Shown here: positions 55,923 to 64,000 of the stretch, one piece after another | How the letters are laid out: each line of letters opens with the position of its first letter | Position numbering within the stretch: position 1 is the first letter of the stretch | NCBI GenBank assembly: GCA_004799545.1 | Contig: SSMU01000006.1 | Span: forward strand, 1 to 64,000 | Length of the DNA stretch: 64,000 nucleotides | Direction: 5' to 3' | DNA from: Phenylobacterium sp. | Lineage (GTDB): Bacteria > Pseudomonadota > Alphaproteobacteria > Caulobacterales > Caulobacteraceae | Made by a program: the position numbers and the translations under genes | The notes under the pieces: model-generated | What the model saw: only the letters and a program-made list of their open reading frames with translations | The model's database searches: none | Told to the model about the DNA's origin: nothing

Positions 55923-56099
55923 GGAGGGCATCCTTTTTGGAACGGGGCGCGGGCAGGGCGGCCCTGCGAACAAACGGCCGCGTAGGTAATGAAACGAGTC
56001 CTCAGGGTCAATCCGACGGCGGCCGGAAACGAGGCGCCTGCGTCCTTGTCGCAGCCGGCCGTATCTGGCGAGATCGTGGTCCCAAACGGAGGCTGTATC

Positions 56100-56345
56100 A
56101 TGCTCGCCCTGCGTCCCAACTGCGAATGCTGCGACCGCGACCTGGCCGCCGACAGCCCCGACGCCCGCATCTGCACCTTCGAATGCACCTTCTGCGCCGA
56201 CTGCGCCGAGACCCGGCTCGGCGGCGCCTGCCCGAACTGCGGCGGCAATTTCGCCCCCCGCCCGATCCGCCCGGCGGCCCTGCTCGCGAAATATCCCGCC
56301 GCCACCGAGCGGGTGACCAAGCCCCACGCCGCCCGCGCCGCCTAG
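56100..56345 (+). CDS. DUF1272 cysteine-rich zinc-binding protein
   Basis: The 81-aa product starts [15 protein letters not shown] and contains [15 protein letters not shown] and [10 protein letters not shown], four cysteine knuckles that form a treble-clef or double zinc-ribbon as in DUF1272. The C-terminal part is basic and alanine-rich. Function unknown; a nucleic-acid or protein-binding adaptor is possible. GGAGG lies 7 nt before the ATG. Element R4 follows about 50 bp after the stop. Confidence 0.88.
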   Translation: MLALRPNCECCDRDLAADSPDARICTFECTFCADCAETRLGGACPNCGGNFAPRPIRPAALLAKYPAATERVTKPHAARAA

Positions 56346-56398
56346 TGGCTGGAGAGGGAAGCTGGCGAGGCCTTGCCGGCGGCCAGGTCGTTCGATCG

Positions 56399-56532
56399 AC
56401 CACGGACGGGCGCGGACCCACACGGACGGCGCCCTGCGAGCGGAAGCGAGCGAAGTCCGCCGCCCATAGGCGAGGATCTATGGCGCCTTCGGCGCAGCTT
56501 CCCGTCCGTGTAGGTCCGTGTTGGTCCGTGGT
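56399..56532. repeat. Inverted-repeat element R4, inverted relative to R1
   Basis: The arms at 56399-56429 and 56502-56532 are complementary at 26 of 31 positions and use a GGTCCGTG unit instead of CACGAAAAA. The core contains GCGCCTTCGGCGCAG, the reverse complement of the R1 core CTGCGCCGAAGGCGC, and GCCCTGCGAGCG, the reverse of the R3 CGCTCGCAGGGC. The element is therefore the same type inserted in the opposite orientation. Confidence 0.75.
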
Positions 56533-56577
56533 TCAAAAAAGCGGCGGCGCCGCGCGGGTTCGGCTATCAGCCGGGCC

Positions 56578-57273
56578 ATGCGCATCACCACGGTCGGCTT
56601 GGACGCCGACGACACCCTTTGGCACAACGAGACCCTGTTCCGGCTGACCCAGGACCGGTTCCGCGCGCTGATGGCCGATCATGCCTCGCCGGAGGCGCTG
56701 GACGCCAAGCTGGCCGAGGTGGAACGGCGCAACCTCGCCCTCTACGGCTACGGGGTGAAGGGCTTCACCCTGTCGATGATCGAGACGGCGATGGAGGTCA
56801 CTGGGGCCGAAGCCCCCTCAAAGATCATCGCCGAGATCCTGGCCGCCGGCCGCGAGCTGCTGGCCCATCCGGTCGAGCCCCTGCCGGGCGTGCGCCAAGC
56901 CCTGGATGAGCTCTCCCGCGACTACCGCCTGGTCCTGATCACCAAGGGCGACCTGCTACACCAGGAGCAGAAGCTGGCCGCCTCCGGCCTCGGCGAACGG
57001 TTCGCCGCCGTCGAGATCGTCAGCGAGAAGGACGCCGCCACCTACGACCGGGTCTTCGCCCGCGACGGCGACGGGGCGGCGCGCGCGGCCATGTGCGGCA
57101 ACTCCCTGCGCTCCGACGTGATCCCGGCGCTGGAGGCCGGCGCCTACGCCGCCCATGTCCCCTACCACGTTACCTGGGCCCACGAGCTGGCCGACCCGCC
57201 CACGGGCCACCCGCGCTTCGCCGAGCTGGCCAGCATCTCGGACCTGCCCGCCTGGGTGCGTTCGCTGGGCTGA
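56578..57273 (+). CDS. HAD-family hydrolase
   Basis: The 231-aa product has motif I VGLDADDTLWHNET (nucleophile Asp and general acid Asp), cap-domain helices from ~20-90, motif II LVLITKGD, a motif III lysine region (VSEKDAATYDRV), and motif IV MCGNSLRSDVIPALEAGAYA. This is the classical phosphatase subgroup (YjjG/GppA-like 'DLDDT'); substrate unknown. The ECF41-type promoter of the next operon begins immediately after its stop codon. Confidence 0.9.
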   Translation: MRITTVGLDADDTLWHNETLFRLTQDRFRALMADHASPEALDAKLAEVERRNLALYGYGVKGFTLSMIETAMEVTGAEAPSKIIAEILAAGRELLAHPVEPLPGVRQALDELSRDYRLVLITKGDLLHQEQKLAASGLGERFAAVEIVSEKDAATYDRVFARDGDGAARAAMCGNSLRSDVIPALEAGAYAAHVPYHVTWAHELADPPTGHPRFAELASISDLPAWVRSLG

Positions 57274-57300
57274 TGTCACAAGCCGCCGCCCTCCGCCGTC
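57274..57300 (+). promoter_or_regulatory. ECF41 target promoter
   Basis: TGTCACA (57274-57280), 16 bp, then CGTC (57297-57300). This equals the target motif described for ECF41 sigma factors (TGTCACA-N16-CGTC), including spacing. It lies 26 bp before the first gene of the operon that encodes an ECF41 sigma factor. The match is direct; autoregulation is the inference. Confidence 0.85.
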
Positions 57301-57325
57301 CTAGGGGCGAAACGGAGGGCGTTCG

Positions 57326-57739
57326 ATGGCTCGGAGCCTGTCAGGCCTGCTCGCGCTGATCCTCGGCGCCAATGGCATCGCCATGCTGTTCGCCGGCCTC
57401 TGGTGGTACGGCCAGGTGCCCGGCGTCACCGCCACCGGCCCCTACAATCCGCACTTCGTCCGCGACATCGGCGCGGCCTACCTCGCGACGGCCGCGGCGC
57501 TGGCCGGCTTCGCGGCCCGGCCCCGCCAAGCCTGGCCGGCGCTGGTCCCGGCGGCCCTGTTCCTCACCCTGCACTCGGCGATCCACGTCTTCGACGCGGT
57601 CTGCGGGACCAAGCCCTTCGCCGACACCGTGCGCGACTTCGCCGGCGTCCACCTGCCCACCCTGATCACCCTCGGCCTGGCGCTCGCCGCCGGCCGCCAA
57701 GACCGCAAGGAGACCACTCATGCTCAAGGCCTGGCTTAG
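57326..57739 (+). CDS. Small integral membrane protein of the ECF41 operon
   Basis: The 137-aa product has four hydrophobic segments (SGLLALILGANGIAMLFAGL, GAAYLATAAALAGFAA, LVPAALFLTLHSAIHVFDAV, LPTLITLGLALAAG) with no catalytic motif. It is first gene after the ECF41 promoter and overlaps the AhpD/CMD-like gene by 20 bp. A membrane partner of the operon's redox protein is possible; function unknown. Confidence 0.75.
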   Translation: MARSLSGLLALILGANGIAMLFAGLWWYGQVPGVTATGPYNPHFVRDIGAAYLATAAALAGFAARPRQAWPALVPAALFLTLHSAIHVFDAVCGTKPFADTVRDFAGVHLPTLITLGLALAAGRQDRKETTHAQGLA

Positions 57740-58271
57740 CCGCTGGATCGACGGCTTCGAGAAGACCTGGAACTACGACCCCAGCTACATGCGGCTGGTG
57801 CTCAAGGTGTCGCCCGCCAGCCTGCTCAAATTCTCCTTCGTCTCCTCCTGGGCCGACCGCCGGGCCGCCCCCAAGGAAGCGCTGGCCGCCGCGGGCTTCG
57901 TGGGCACCCTGGCCGAGGACTGCGGCCCCTGCACCCAGATCGGCGTCGACATGGCGCTGGCCGGCGGCATGGATCCCGAGATCCTGCGCGCCATCCTGGC
58001 CGGCGACGAAGCCGCCATGGGCGAGAAGGCCGCGCTGGCCTGGCGGTTCGCCCGCGCCAGCTTGGCCCGCGACATGGCCACCGCCGATCCCCTGCGCGAC
58101 GAGATCGTCCGCCGTTGGGGCGAGAGGGCGCTCGTCGCCATCGCCCTGCAGCTCACCGCCGCCCGCACCTATCCGACGCTCAAGTACGCCCTGGGCTACG
58201 GCAAGGCCTGCTCGAAGATCACCGTGGCGGGCCAGCCGACCCCGGTCGCCCACCTGCCGCTGGCGGCCTAA
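57720..58271 (+). CDS. AhpD/carboxymuconolactone-decarboxylase-like protein
   Basis: The 183-aa product has a helical bundle and a CxxC motif in TLAEDCGPCTQIGVDMALAG (C68, C71). This is the place of the peroxidatic/redox cysteines in AhpD-type CMD proteins. ECF41 sigma factors are characteristically linked to CMD-like genes, which fits. It may act in detoxification of peroxides or reactive compounds. AAGGAG lies 7 nt before the ATG, and translation is coupled to the upstream membrane-protein gene. Confidence 0.85.
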   Translation: MLKAWLSRWIDGFEKTWNYDPSYMRLVLKVSPASLLKFSFVSSWADRRAAPKEALAAAGFVGTLAEDCGPCTQIGVDMALAGGMDPEILRAILAGDEAAMGEKAALAWRFARASLARDMATADPLRDEIVRRWGERALVAIALQLTAARTYPTLKYALGYGKACSKITVAGQPTPVAHLPLAA

Positions 58272-58281
58272 GGTCCGCGCC

Positions 58282-59151
58282 ATGGACGCCGCCAGCACCG
58301 ACGCCTTCGAGGCCCAGCGGCCGCGCCTCCGGCGGCTCGCCTACCGCATGCTGGGCTCGGTGGCCGAGGCGGAGGACGTGGTGCAGGACGCCTGGCTGCG
58401 CTGGACCCGCGCGCCGGACGACGTCGCCGACTCCGCCGCCTGGCTGGTCCGCGCCGCCACGCGGCTGGCCATCGACCGCCTGCGGGCCGCCAAGGCCGAG
58501 CGGGCGGCCTATCGCGGCCCCTGGCTGCCCGAGCCGATCATCGAGCCGCTCACCGCCGATCCCGTGGAGCGGGCCGAGGACGTCTCGGTCGCCTTCCTGC
58601 TGGCCCTGGAGCGGCTCTCGCCCCTGGAGCGCGCCGTCTTCCTGCTGCACGACGTGTTCGACGAGGACTATCCGGCGGTGGCCGAGACCCTGCAGCGCTC
58701 GGAGGCCGCCGTCCGCCAGCTGGCCGGCCGGGCCCGCGCGCACGTCCGCGACGCCCGCCCGCGGTTCTCGATCGGCGCGGCGCGGGCCCTCGAGCTCGCT
58801 CAGGCCTTCGCGGCCGCCTCCGCCCGCGACGACGTCGGCGCGCTGGCCGCGATGCTCGCCGAGGACGCCATCCTGATCTCCGACGGTGGCGGCAAGCGCA
58901 AGGCGGCGCTGCGGGTCATGGTCGGCCGCGCCGACATCCTGCGGTTGCTGGAGGGCCTGAAGTGGCGTGGCGGCGACATGGGCGGGGTCCGGACGGTGAC
59001 GCCCGCCTGGATCAACGGCGCCCCCGGCCTGGTCCTGCAGTTCCCCGACGGCCCGGCGACGCTCGCCGTCGAGCCCGACGCCGAGGGCCGGATCGCCGCC
59101 ATCTACCTGGTCCGCAACCCCGACAAGCTCGGCCACCTCGCCCTTACCTGA
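58282..59151 (+). CDS. ECF41-family sigma factor with SnoaL-like C-terminal domain
   Basis: The 289-aa product has region 2 (RRLAYRMLGSVAEAEDVVQD, AWLVRAATRLAIDRLRA), region 4 (LSPLERAVFLLHDVFDEDYP, VAETLQRSEAAVRQLAGRAR) and a C-terminal SnoaL-like extension. Diagnostic ECF41 motifs are present: WLPEP at 81-85, DGGGK at 201-205, and NPDKL at 279-283. In this family the extension replaces an anti-sigma factor and tunes activity. An exact ECF41 promoter precedes the operon, predicting positive autoregulation together with the CMD-like protein. Confidence 0.93.
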   Translation: MDAASTDAFEAQRPRLRRLAYRMLGSVAEAEDVVQDAWLRWTRAPDDVADSAAWLVRAATRLAIDRLRAAKAERAAYRGPWLPEPIIEPLTADPVERAEDVSVAFLLALERLSPLERAVFLLHDVFDEDYPAVAETLQRSEAAVRQLAGRARAHVRDARPRFSIGAARALELAQAFAAASARDDVGALAAMLAEDAILISDGGGKRKAALRVMVGRADILRLLEGLKWRGGDMGGVRTVTPAWINGAPGLVLQFPDGPATLAVEPDAEGRIAAIYLVRNPDKLGHLALT

Positions 59152-59222
59152 ATCGGGGGCCTGATCGGGTTGCGCCCGGCCCGGCGGCGCCGCAGAAACG
59201 CCCCGCCGCCTCCGGAGCGCCG

Positions 59223-60188
59223 ATGAACCGCATCGTCTACAGCATCTATTCGGCCGGCGGCCTGCAGGGCGGTCACAAGGTGATCCTGCGCCACGTCGAG
59301 ACACTCAGGGACCTGGGCTTCGACGCCGTCGCCTACACCGGCGCCCGCAACAAGATGCCCACCTGGTTCGAGCATCGCGTGCCGGTGCTGATCGAGGCCG
59401 AGGTGGGGCCGGACAAGGACGCCCTGGTGCTGCCCGACGACGCCGCCAACACCCTGCGCCAGCTGGCGGCGCTGCCCTACCGGGTCTTCGTCATCGCCCA
59501 GAGCCGCTTTGAGTTCGCGTCCAGGACCTTCGATCTGATGGACCGCTTTCCGCCCGAGCGCCTGCCGGTGTTCATCGCCGTCGCGCCCGGCGTCGCGGCG
59601 ATGATCGCCAAGGCCTATCCGCAGGCCGAGGTGGGGCTGGTGCCCGCCTTCGCCGACGAGCGCCTGTTCCGCCCCGCCCCGGCGCGCCAGGCCGCCGTCG
59701 CCTACATCCCGCGCAAGCGCCCCCTGGAGGCCGCGGCGATCCGCGCCTTCCTGCAGAAATTCCATCCGCAATGGCGGGACCTGCCGTGGCGCGGCATCGA
59801 GAACGCCTCGGAGGCCGAGGTCGCCCAGGTGTTCGGCGCCTCCAGCCTGTTCCTCGGCCTGAGCCGTCTGGAGGGGCTGGGCCTGACCCCGCTGGAAGCC
59901 ATGGCCTCGGGCTGCGTCTGCGCCGGCTTCACCGGTATCGGCGGCCGCGACTACGTGACGCCGCAGAACGGCTTCTGGGTCCCCGAGGACGACTGCGAGG
60001 CCGCCGCCGAGGCCCTGGCCGCCGCCGCCGACCTGGTCCGCACCGGCGGTCCCGCGCTCGCCCATCATCTGGAGGCCGGATACGAGACCGCCCGGCTGTG
60101 GTCCTACGCCGCCTTCCGCACCGCCCTGGAGGCCTTCTGGATGCGCCACGCCCCGGCCGCCCGCCTCAAGGCCGGCCCGCTAGACTGA
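59223..60188 (+). CDS. Glycosyltransferase, GT4-like
   Basis: The 321-aa product begins MNRIVYSIYSAGGLQGGHKV with the donor/acceptor 'GG..GG.' loop. It has FGASSLFLGLSRLEGLGLTP followed by LEAMASGCVCAGFTGIGGRD, the E..G...LEAMA.G signature of GT-B family 4 enzymes. The acceptor is not known; surface polysaccharide or LPS sugar transfer is the usual role. The ATG at 59223 follows a CGGAGCG. It stands alone with no other glycan gene beside it. Confidence 0.82.
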   Translation: MNRIVYSIYSAGGLQGGHKVILRHVETLRDLGFDAVAYTGARNKMPTWFEHRVPVLIEAEVGPDKDALVLPDDAANTLRQLAALPYRVFVIAQSRFEFASRTFDLMDRFPPERLPVFIAVAPGVAAMIAKAYPQAEVGLVPAFADERLFRPAPARQAAVAYIPRKRPLEAAAIRAFLQKFHPQWRDLPWRGIENASEAEVAQVFGASSLFLGLSRLEGLGLTPLEAMASGCVCAGFTGIGGRDYVTPQNGFWVPEDDCEAAAEALAAAADLVRTGGPALAHHLEAGYETARLWSYAAFRTALEAFWMRHAPAARLKAGPLD

Positions 60189-60198
60189 ACCGCCGCCG

Positions 60199-61305
60199 TC
60201 AGGCTGCCGGCGCCTGCGGATAGTGGTCGGTGAACGGCCCGAGCTTGCAGGCATAGCCCTCGGGCGGCGGGGTCATCTTGAAGCGCCTGGGGTCGGAACC
60301 CTTGGGATGCGAGGCGAGGGTGGTCAGGGCCCACAGGTTGAAGGCCTCGGTGTTCTTCTGCGGCCACATGTGCCCGTGGCTCGCGGTGCAGGCGATGTGC
60401 GTCACGTTCTTCATCGAGGAGAAATAGACCGAGCCCGCCTGGGTGGTCGGCCGATAGTCGGAGCACAGCACGCCGGCGCACTTCCACATGTCGTTCTCGC
60501 CGCCCCAGACGGTGATCACGATCATCGGCCCGAGCTTTGAGCGCAGCGGGTAGGGGCCCACGCGGCCCTGGTGGACCACGTCGGGCGCGGCGGCCACCGC
60601 CGCCCGCGCCGCCTCGAAGCTGAGCGCCGTCCCGTCGTCCTTGCTGACGTACCATTCGCCGGAGATCGGCATGCCGCCGGCCCAGAAGTCGGAGCGGAAG
60701 GTCAGCGCCCGGTTGGTCATGGTGCCGCCGGAGGAGATGCCGCCGATGTAGAGCCGCCGGGCGTCCAGCGGCCACCTGGTCCCGACGCACTTGACCATGG
60801 CGATCAGGAAGCGGCTGTCGGAGCCCTCGTCGGTCTTGAAGGGCTCGCCCGCCGGGCCGGCCGCGCGGCCCTCGTGCCAGGGGTTCCAGTTCCAGCCGTC
60901 GTGGCCCGGACCGTTGCAGACCCCGGCCCGCAGGTTCGGATCCTGGTTCGCGCACTCCCGGACCGGGCCGATGACCATGAAGCCGTGGTCGGCCAGGTGG
61001 GCGTTGGCGCCGCTCCGAAGGACGTTGAGATTGTCGTTGGTGGCCTCAACCGATCCGGTGAGCGGGACCCAGACCGGCGCCGGGCCCTTGGCGTCCTTCG
61101 GCGGGTTGACGATGAAGGCGCGCTTGGCGCCGTCGGCCGGGAAGTCGAGGTTCAGCCCCTCGTGGACCTGATAGCCCGGCGGGCACTCCCACATCTTGGC
61201 CGCAGCGGGTCCCGCCGCGAAGATCAGGGCGATCGCCGCGCCCCAGGTGCATAGCGCAAAGCGGACGCATCGCGCGAGGCTGGCGGCGGCTGTGGCGTGT
61301 CTCAC
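60199..61305 (-). CDS. Secreted alpha/beta hydrolase, PHB-depolymerase-like
   Basis: The 368-aa precursor (GTG start with GAGGACG upstream) has a signal peptide (RFALCTWGAAIALIFAAGPA). The hydrolase core contains KRAFIVNPPKDAKGPAPVWV, YIGGISSGGTMTNRALTFRS (nucleophile Ser in GGISSGG), and TASHGHMWPQKN with the catalytic His. The pattern suggests an LpqC/polyhydroxybutyrate-depolymerase-type esterase. Several cysteine pairs (CPPG, ECANQD, VCNGPG, KCAGVLCSD) suggest disulfides in the periplasm. Substrate uncertain. Confidence 0.8.
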   Translation of the reverse strand: MRHATAAASLARCVRFALCTWGAAIALIFAAGPAAAKMWECPPGYQVHEGLNLDFPADGAKRAFIVNPPKDAKGPAPVWVPLTGSVEATNDNLNVLRSGANAHLADHGFMVIGPVRECANQDPNLRAGVCNGPGHDGWNWNPWHEGRAAGPAGEPFKTDEGSDSRFLIAMVKCVGTRWPLDARRLYIGGISSGGTMTNRALTFRSDFWAGGMPISGEWYVSKDDGTALSFEAARAAVAAAPDVVHQGRVGPYPLRSKLGPMIVITVWGGENDMWKCAGVLCSDYRPTTQAGSVYFSSMKNVTHIACTASHGHMWPQKNTEAFNLWALTTLASHPKGSDPRRFKMTPPPEGYACKLGPFTDHYPQAPAA

Positions 61306-61405
61306 GGGTTCGTCCTCACCGATCAGTGAAAGGTGAGACCATGCTTTAAGGGAAACCCATCGGAACCGGGAGTCCGATGATTCAAAAAATGGAAGCCAGG
61401 GCGTC

Positions 61406-61657
61406 CTAGGCCTTGGCGAAGGCCCGGCGCAGGTTTCCGGCGCCACGTCGCGCGGCGGCCAGCAGGGCAGTGGCCATCACCACCGCGAAGATGGCGAACC
61501 AGAACAGGTCGCGGGCCCAGGTCGAGGACGCGCCATGGCGCACGGCGTCGTCGCCCGAGCGGCCGCCGACCAGGGCGGTGACGCCGAGATAGTCGAGGCA
61601 GCCGAGGGCCACCCAGGTCAGCGCCAGGGCGCCTGCAACACGAACCCACATGATCAT
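61406..61657 (-). CDS. Small two-helix membrane protein
   Basis: The 83-aa product has two hydrophobic segments, VRVAGALALTWVALGCLDYL and DLFWFAIFAVVMATALLAAA, joined by a polar loop (GGRSGDDAVRHGASSTWARD), with a basic C-terminus. A GGGGGAGG precedes the ATG. Unknown function; leftward, divergent from dnaG. Confidence 0.65.
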   Translation of the reverse strand: MIMWVRVAGALALTWVALGCLDYLGVTALVGGRSGDDAVRHGASSTWARDLFWFAIFAVVMATALLAAARRGAGNLRRAFAKA

Positions 61658-61875
61658 GGGCGCCTCCCCCTGCTGTGGCGCTTCACAGCCCTAAACATCG
61701 TATTTCAGGACCGTCACGTCAAATTACGGCTGCTCAACGGTGGTCCTTAGAGCCGCCATGCGTCGGCAAGAAGGCCGCCGAAACGCCACCCTTCGCATTG
61801 ACCGCGACGCCGGCGCACTGGTCGGCCGCCATTCCTGGGGGCTATAGCTGGGCGCCATAGGGGGATGCCATTCCG

Positions 61876-63786
61876 GTGCGGTTCGACGAGCGGTTTCTCG
61901 ACGAGATCAAGTCGCGGCTTCGGCCGTCCGACGTGATCGGCCGCACGGTCAAGCTCAGGAAGCAGGGCCGCGAGTTCGTGGGCCTGTCGCCCTTCACCAA
62001 GGAGAAGACCCCCTCCTTCTACGTCAACGACGACAAGGGTCAGTTCTTCGACTTCTCGTCGGGCAAGTCCGGCGACCTGATCTCCTTCCTGCAGGAGACC
62101 GAGCGGCTGAGCTTCGTCGAGGCCGTCGAGCGGCTGGCCGGTGAGGCGGGCCTGTCCCTGCCGGCGGTCGACCCGCGCGCCGCCGAGCAGGAGACGCGGC
62201 GCCAGGGCCTGATGGACTGGCTGGAGCTCGCCGCCCAGTGGTTCGAGGCCGAGCTGAAGCGCCCCGCCGGGCGCGAGGCCCGCGCCTACCTGGAGCGGCG
62301 CGGCCTGCCGGAGAAGGACTGGGCCCGCTTCCGCCTGGGCTTCTCGCCCGCCGGCCGCACGGCGCTGAAGGACTATCTGGTCGCCAAGGGGGCCCGGCCG
62401 CAGGAGCTGGTCGAGGCCGGCCTCCTGATCGCGCCGGAGGAGGGCGGCGCGCCCTACGACCGGTTCCGCGACCGGATCATCTTCCCGATCCTCGACGCCC
62501 GCGGCCGGGTGGTCTCGTTCGGCGGCCGGGCGATGGATCCCCAGGCCCGCGCCAAGTACCTGAACGGGCCCGAGACCGCGGCCTTCCACAAGGGTCATCA
62601 GCTCTATGGCCTCTCGGAGGCTCGCAAGGTGCTGGCCGCCGCCCCGGCCGGGGAGGAGCCGCCGCTGGTGGTGGTCGAGGGCTACATGGACGTCATCGCC
62701 TGCCTCAGGGCCGGCCTGCCCGCCGTGGCCCCCATGGGCACGGCGCTGGGCGAGGAGCAGATGGAGGTGCTGTGGCGCAACCATCCCGAGCCCACCTTGA
62801 GCTTCGACGGCGACCGCGCCGGCCGCCAGGCCGCGGCGCGGACCATGGACCGGGCGCTGCCGCTGCTGACCCCGGGCAAGAGCTTCAAGTTCGCCATCGT
62901 CGAAGGCGGCAAGGACCCGGACGAGGTGCTGCGCGAACACGGGCCTGTGGCGCTGAAGGCCCAGCTCGCCCGCACCACCCCCTTCGTCGAGGCGCTGTTC
63001 GTCCGCGAGCGCGACCTGGAGGCGCTGGACACGCCGGAGCGGCGCACCGCGCTCAAGGCCCGCCTGCGCAAGGCCGCCGCCCTGATCGCCGACAAGGACC
63101 TCAGCGCCGCCTACAAGGAGGACCTGCTCGGCCGCTACGAGCAGCTCTGGCCGACCCGCGAGGCCGTCTACACCGTGGGCGCCGCGGCCCGCGAGCTCTC
63201 CCGCCGGCGCTGGGACGGCCGCCGCGCCGCGCCCCTGGCCCGCTCGACGCCGGAGGGCAGGGACGCCGCGGAGCGCCTGCGCGGCTCCGCCCGGCCGCTG
63301 GCCGCCGCCCTGGCGCTCGCCGCCCTCAGGGACCCCGGGGTGATCGACGACAAGATCGAGCTGGTCGGGGCCCGTGGCTTCGGCGACCACAAGCTCGACG
63401 CCCTGGCCAACGAACTGGTGCAGCTCCGCTACGAGGCGGAGAACCTCGATTTCGACGCCTCCCTCCGGCGGCTCAAGGCCCGCGGCCTCGACGAGGCGCT
63501 GATCGCCAGGCTGACCACCGACGCGGCCCGCGCCGGCGTGTCGGCCCCGTTCCTCGACCCCGGCGCGGCCCGCGACCACGCCCGCGCCCTCTGGCGCCAG
63601 GCCTTCGACCTGCTGATGCAGCTGGAAAGCCTCGAACGCGCCGTCGAGACGGCGGTCCAGGACCTCTCCCGAGACCAGGATTCCTCGACCCTCGTGGCGC
63701 TGAAGACCGAGCGCGACACCCTCCGCCGGCTGGTCGCCACCGACTGGTCCGCCGAGACCCCGGAAGAGCCGGTCCTGCCGCACTGA
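61876..63786 (+). CDS. dnaG: DNA primase with degenerate zinc-binding domain
   Basis: Synthesises RNA primers at the replication fork. The 636-aa product starts (GTG) MRFDERFLDEIKSRLRPSDV. The CHC2 zinc site, normally C-P-F-H ... C-F-x-C, reads S38-P-F-T41 ... D59-F-S-S62 in GLSPFTKEKTPSFYVNDDKG followed by QFFDFSSGKSGD, so all four ligands are missing. The TOPRIM core is intact: VVVEGYMDVIACLRAGLPAV, and LSFDGDRAGRQAAARTMDRA (Asp pair). The C-terminal helicase-binding region has a normal length. It is presumably followed by rpoD outside the window. Confidence 0.94.
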   Translation: MRFDERFLDEIKSRLRPSDVIGRTVKLRKQGREFVGLSPFTKEKTPSFYVNDDKGQFFDFSSGKSGDLISFLQETERLSFVEAVERLAGEAGLSLPAVDPRAAEQETRRQGLMDWLELAAQWFEAELKRPAGREARAYLERRGLPEKDWARFRLGFSPAGRTALKDYLVAKGARPQELVEAGLLIAPEEGGAPYDRFRDRIIFPILDARGRVVSFGGRAMDPQARAKYLNGPETAAFHKGHQLYGLSEARKVLAAAPAGEEPPLVVVEGYMDVIACLRAGLPAVAPMGTALGEEQMEVLWRNHPEPTLSFDGDRAGRQAAARTMDRALPLLTPGKSFKFAIVEGGKDPDEVLREHGPVALKAQLARTTPFVEALFVRERDLEALDTPERRTALKARLRKAAALIADKDLSAAYKEDLLGRYEQLWPTREAVYTVGAAARELSRRRWDGRRAAPLARSTPEGRDAAERLRGSARPLAAALALAALRDPGVIDDKIELVGARGFGDHKLDALANELVQLRYEAENLDFDASLRRLKARGLDEALIARLTTDAARAGVSAPFLDPGAARDHARALWRQAFDLLMQLESLERAVETAVQDLSRDQDSSTLVALKTERDTLRRLVATDWSAETPEEPVLPH

Positions 63787-64000
63787 CCCATCATTTGAGG
63801 GGTGCGACAAAATGACTTAAGCTTTTCAAAGTCTTGAGCTTACCCGTCGATGTCGAGGAAAAGCCGGGCGTCACGCACTTGACATGGGGCGCCGTCAGCG
63901 CCATCTCGCACCCTGCGGATTTAGCGCGCTGTTGATAGACATCCATTGGGCCGTCGCGGCTAGCCGGGCGCGCCCCTCGTTCGAGCCAAATGATGTCTCC
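63787..64000. other. Region downstream of dnaG, probable rpoD leader
   Basis: 214 bp without a visible gene. CTTGACAT at 63878-63885, followed after 17 bp by CCATCTC, could be a sigma-32- or sigma-70-type promoter, and GGCGC-CGTCA-GCGCC (about 63888-63902) is an inverted repeat within it. The dnaG-rpoD order is common in alphaproteobacteria, so this is probably the rpoD promoter region. The assignment is by synteny and weak motif match. Confidence 0.3.

Overview
The window is chromosomal DNA from a high-GC alphaproteobacterium, very probably of the order Caulobacterales (Caulobacter/Phenylobacterium-like). The reasons are a sciP homologue beside flgE, sigma-54-type flagellar promoters with a FlbD-like enhancer candidate, CtrA-like TTAA motifs, an alphaproteobacterial nadABC operon, a primase that has lost its zinc ligands, and several small proteins of Caulobacterales type. 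The taxonomic call is from gene content, not from a database search. No rRNA, tRNA, CRISPR array, prophage or intact insertion sequence was recognised.

Layout. 1-8.1 kb is a flagellar block: sciP, flgE, flgD and a fliK-like gene leftward, flgK-flgL rightward, with the two arms diverging from a 394-bp region that holds two opposed sigma-54 promoters. 8.1-19.6 kb carries housekeeping genes (mnmA, an acetyl-CoA acetyltransferase, uvrB), two alpha/beta hydrolases and small conserved proteins, with two kinds of dispersed palindromic repeat lying against gene ends. 19.6-36 kb holds two SleB-type cell-wall hydrolases, a GlxA-type regulator divergent from an isonitrile-hydratase-like enzyme, an ArsR-SRPBCC pair with a visible operator, nadA-nadB-nadC behind two palindromes, trxB, greA, an SDR and an esterase. 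35.6-47.8 kb is rich in signalling genes: a protein that looks like a catalytically dead GGDEF-EAL protein, three receiver proteins, a REC-histidine kinase, and two paralogous membrane histidine kinases transcribed divergently. An alpha-oxoamine synthase (serine palmitoyltransferase-like) and a beta-lactamase-fold protein lie among them.

47.8-56 kb has carB and carA on the same strand, separated by a sigma-factor island (ECF sigma, RskA-type anti-sigma, fasciclin protein) and by a GxxExxY PD-(D/E)XK nuclease-like gene that ends 6 bp before a long inverted repeat. 56.5-59.2 kb contains an ECF41 operon (membrane protein, AhpD/CMD-type protein, ECF41 sigma factor) preceded by an exact match to the ECF41 target promoter, which predicts autoregulation. 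The window closes with a glycosyltransferase, a secreted esterase and dnaG; rpoD would be expected just beyond the right edge.

The most unusual material is a family of inverted-repeat elements (four full copies plus one solo arm). They lie close to stop codons, one copy has complementary arm changes, and a recognisable core appears in both orientations. One copy directly follows the GxxExxY gene.
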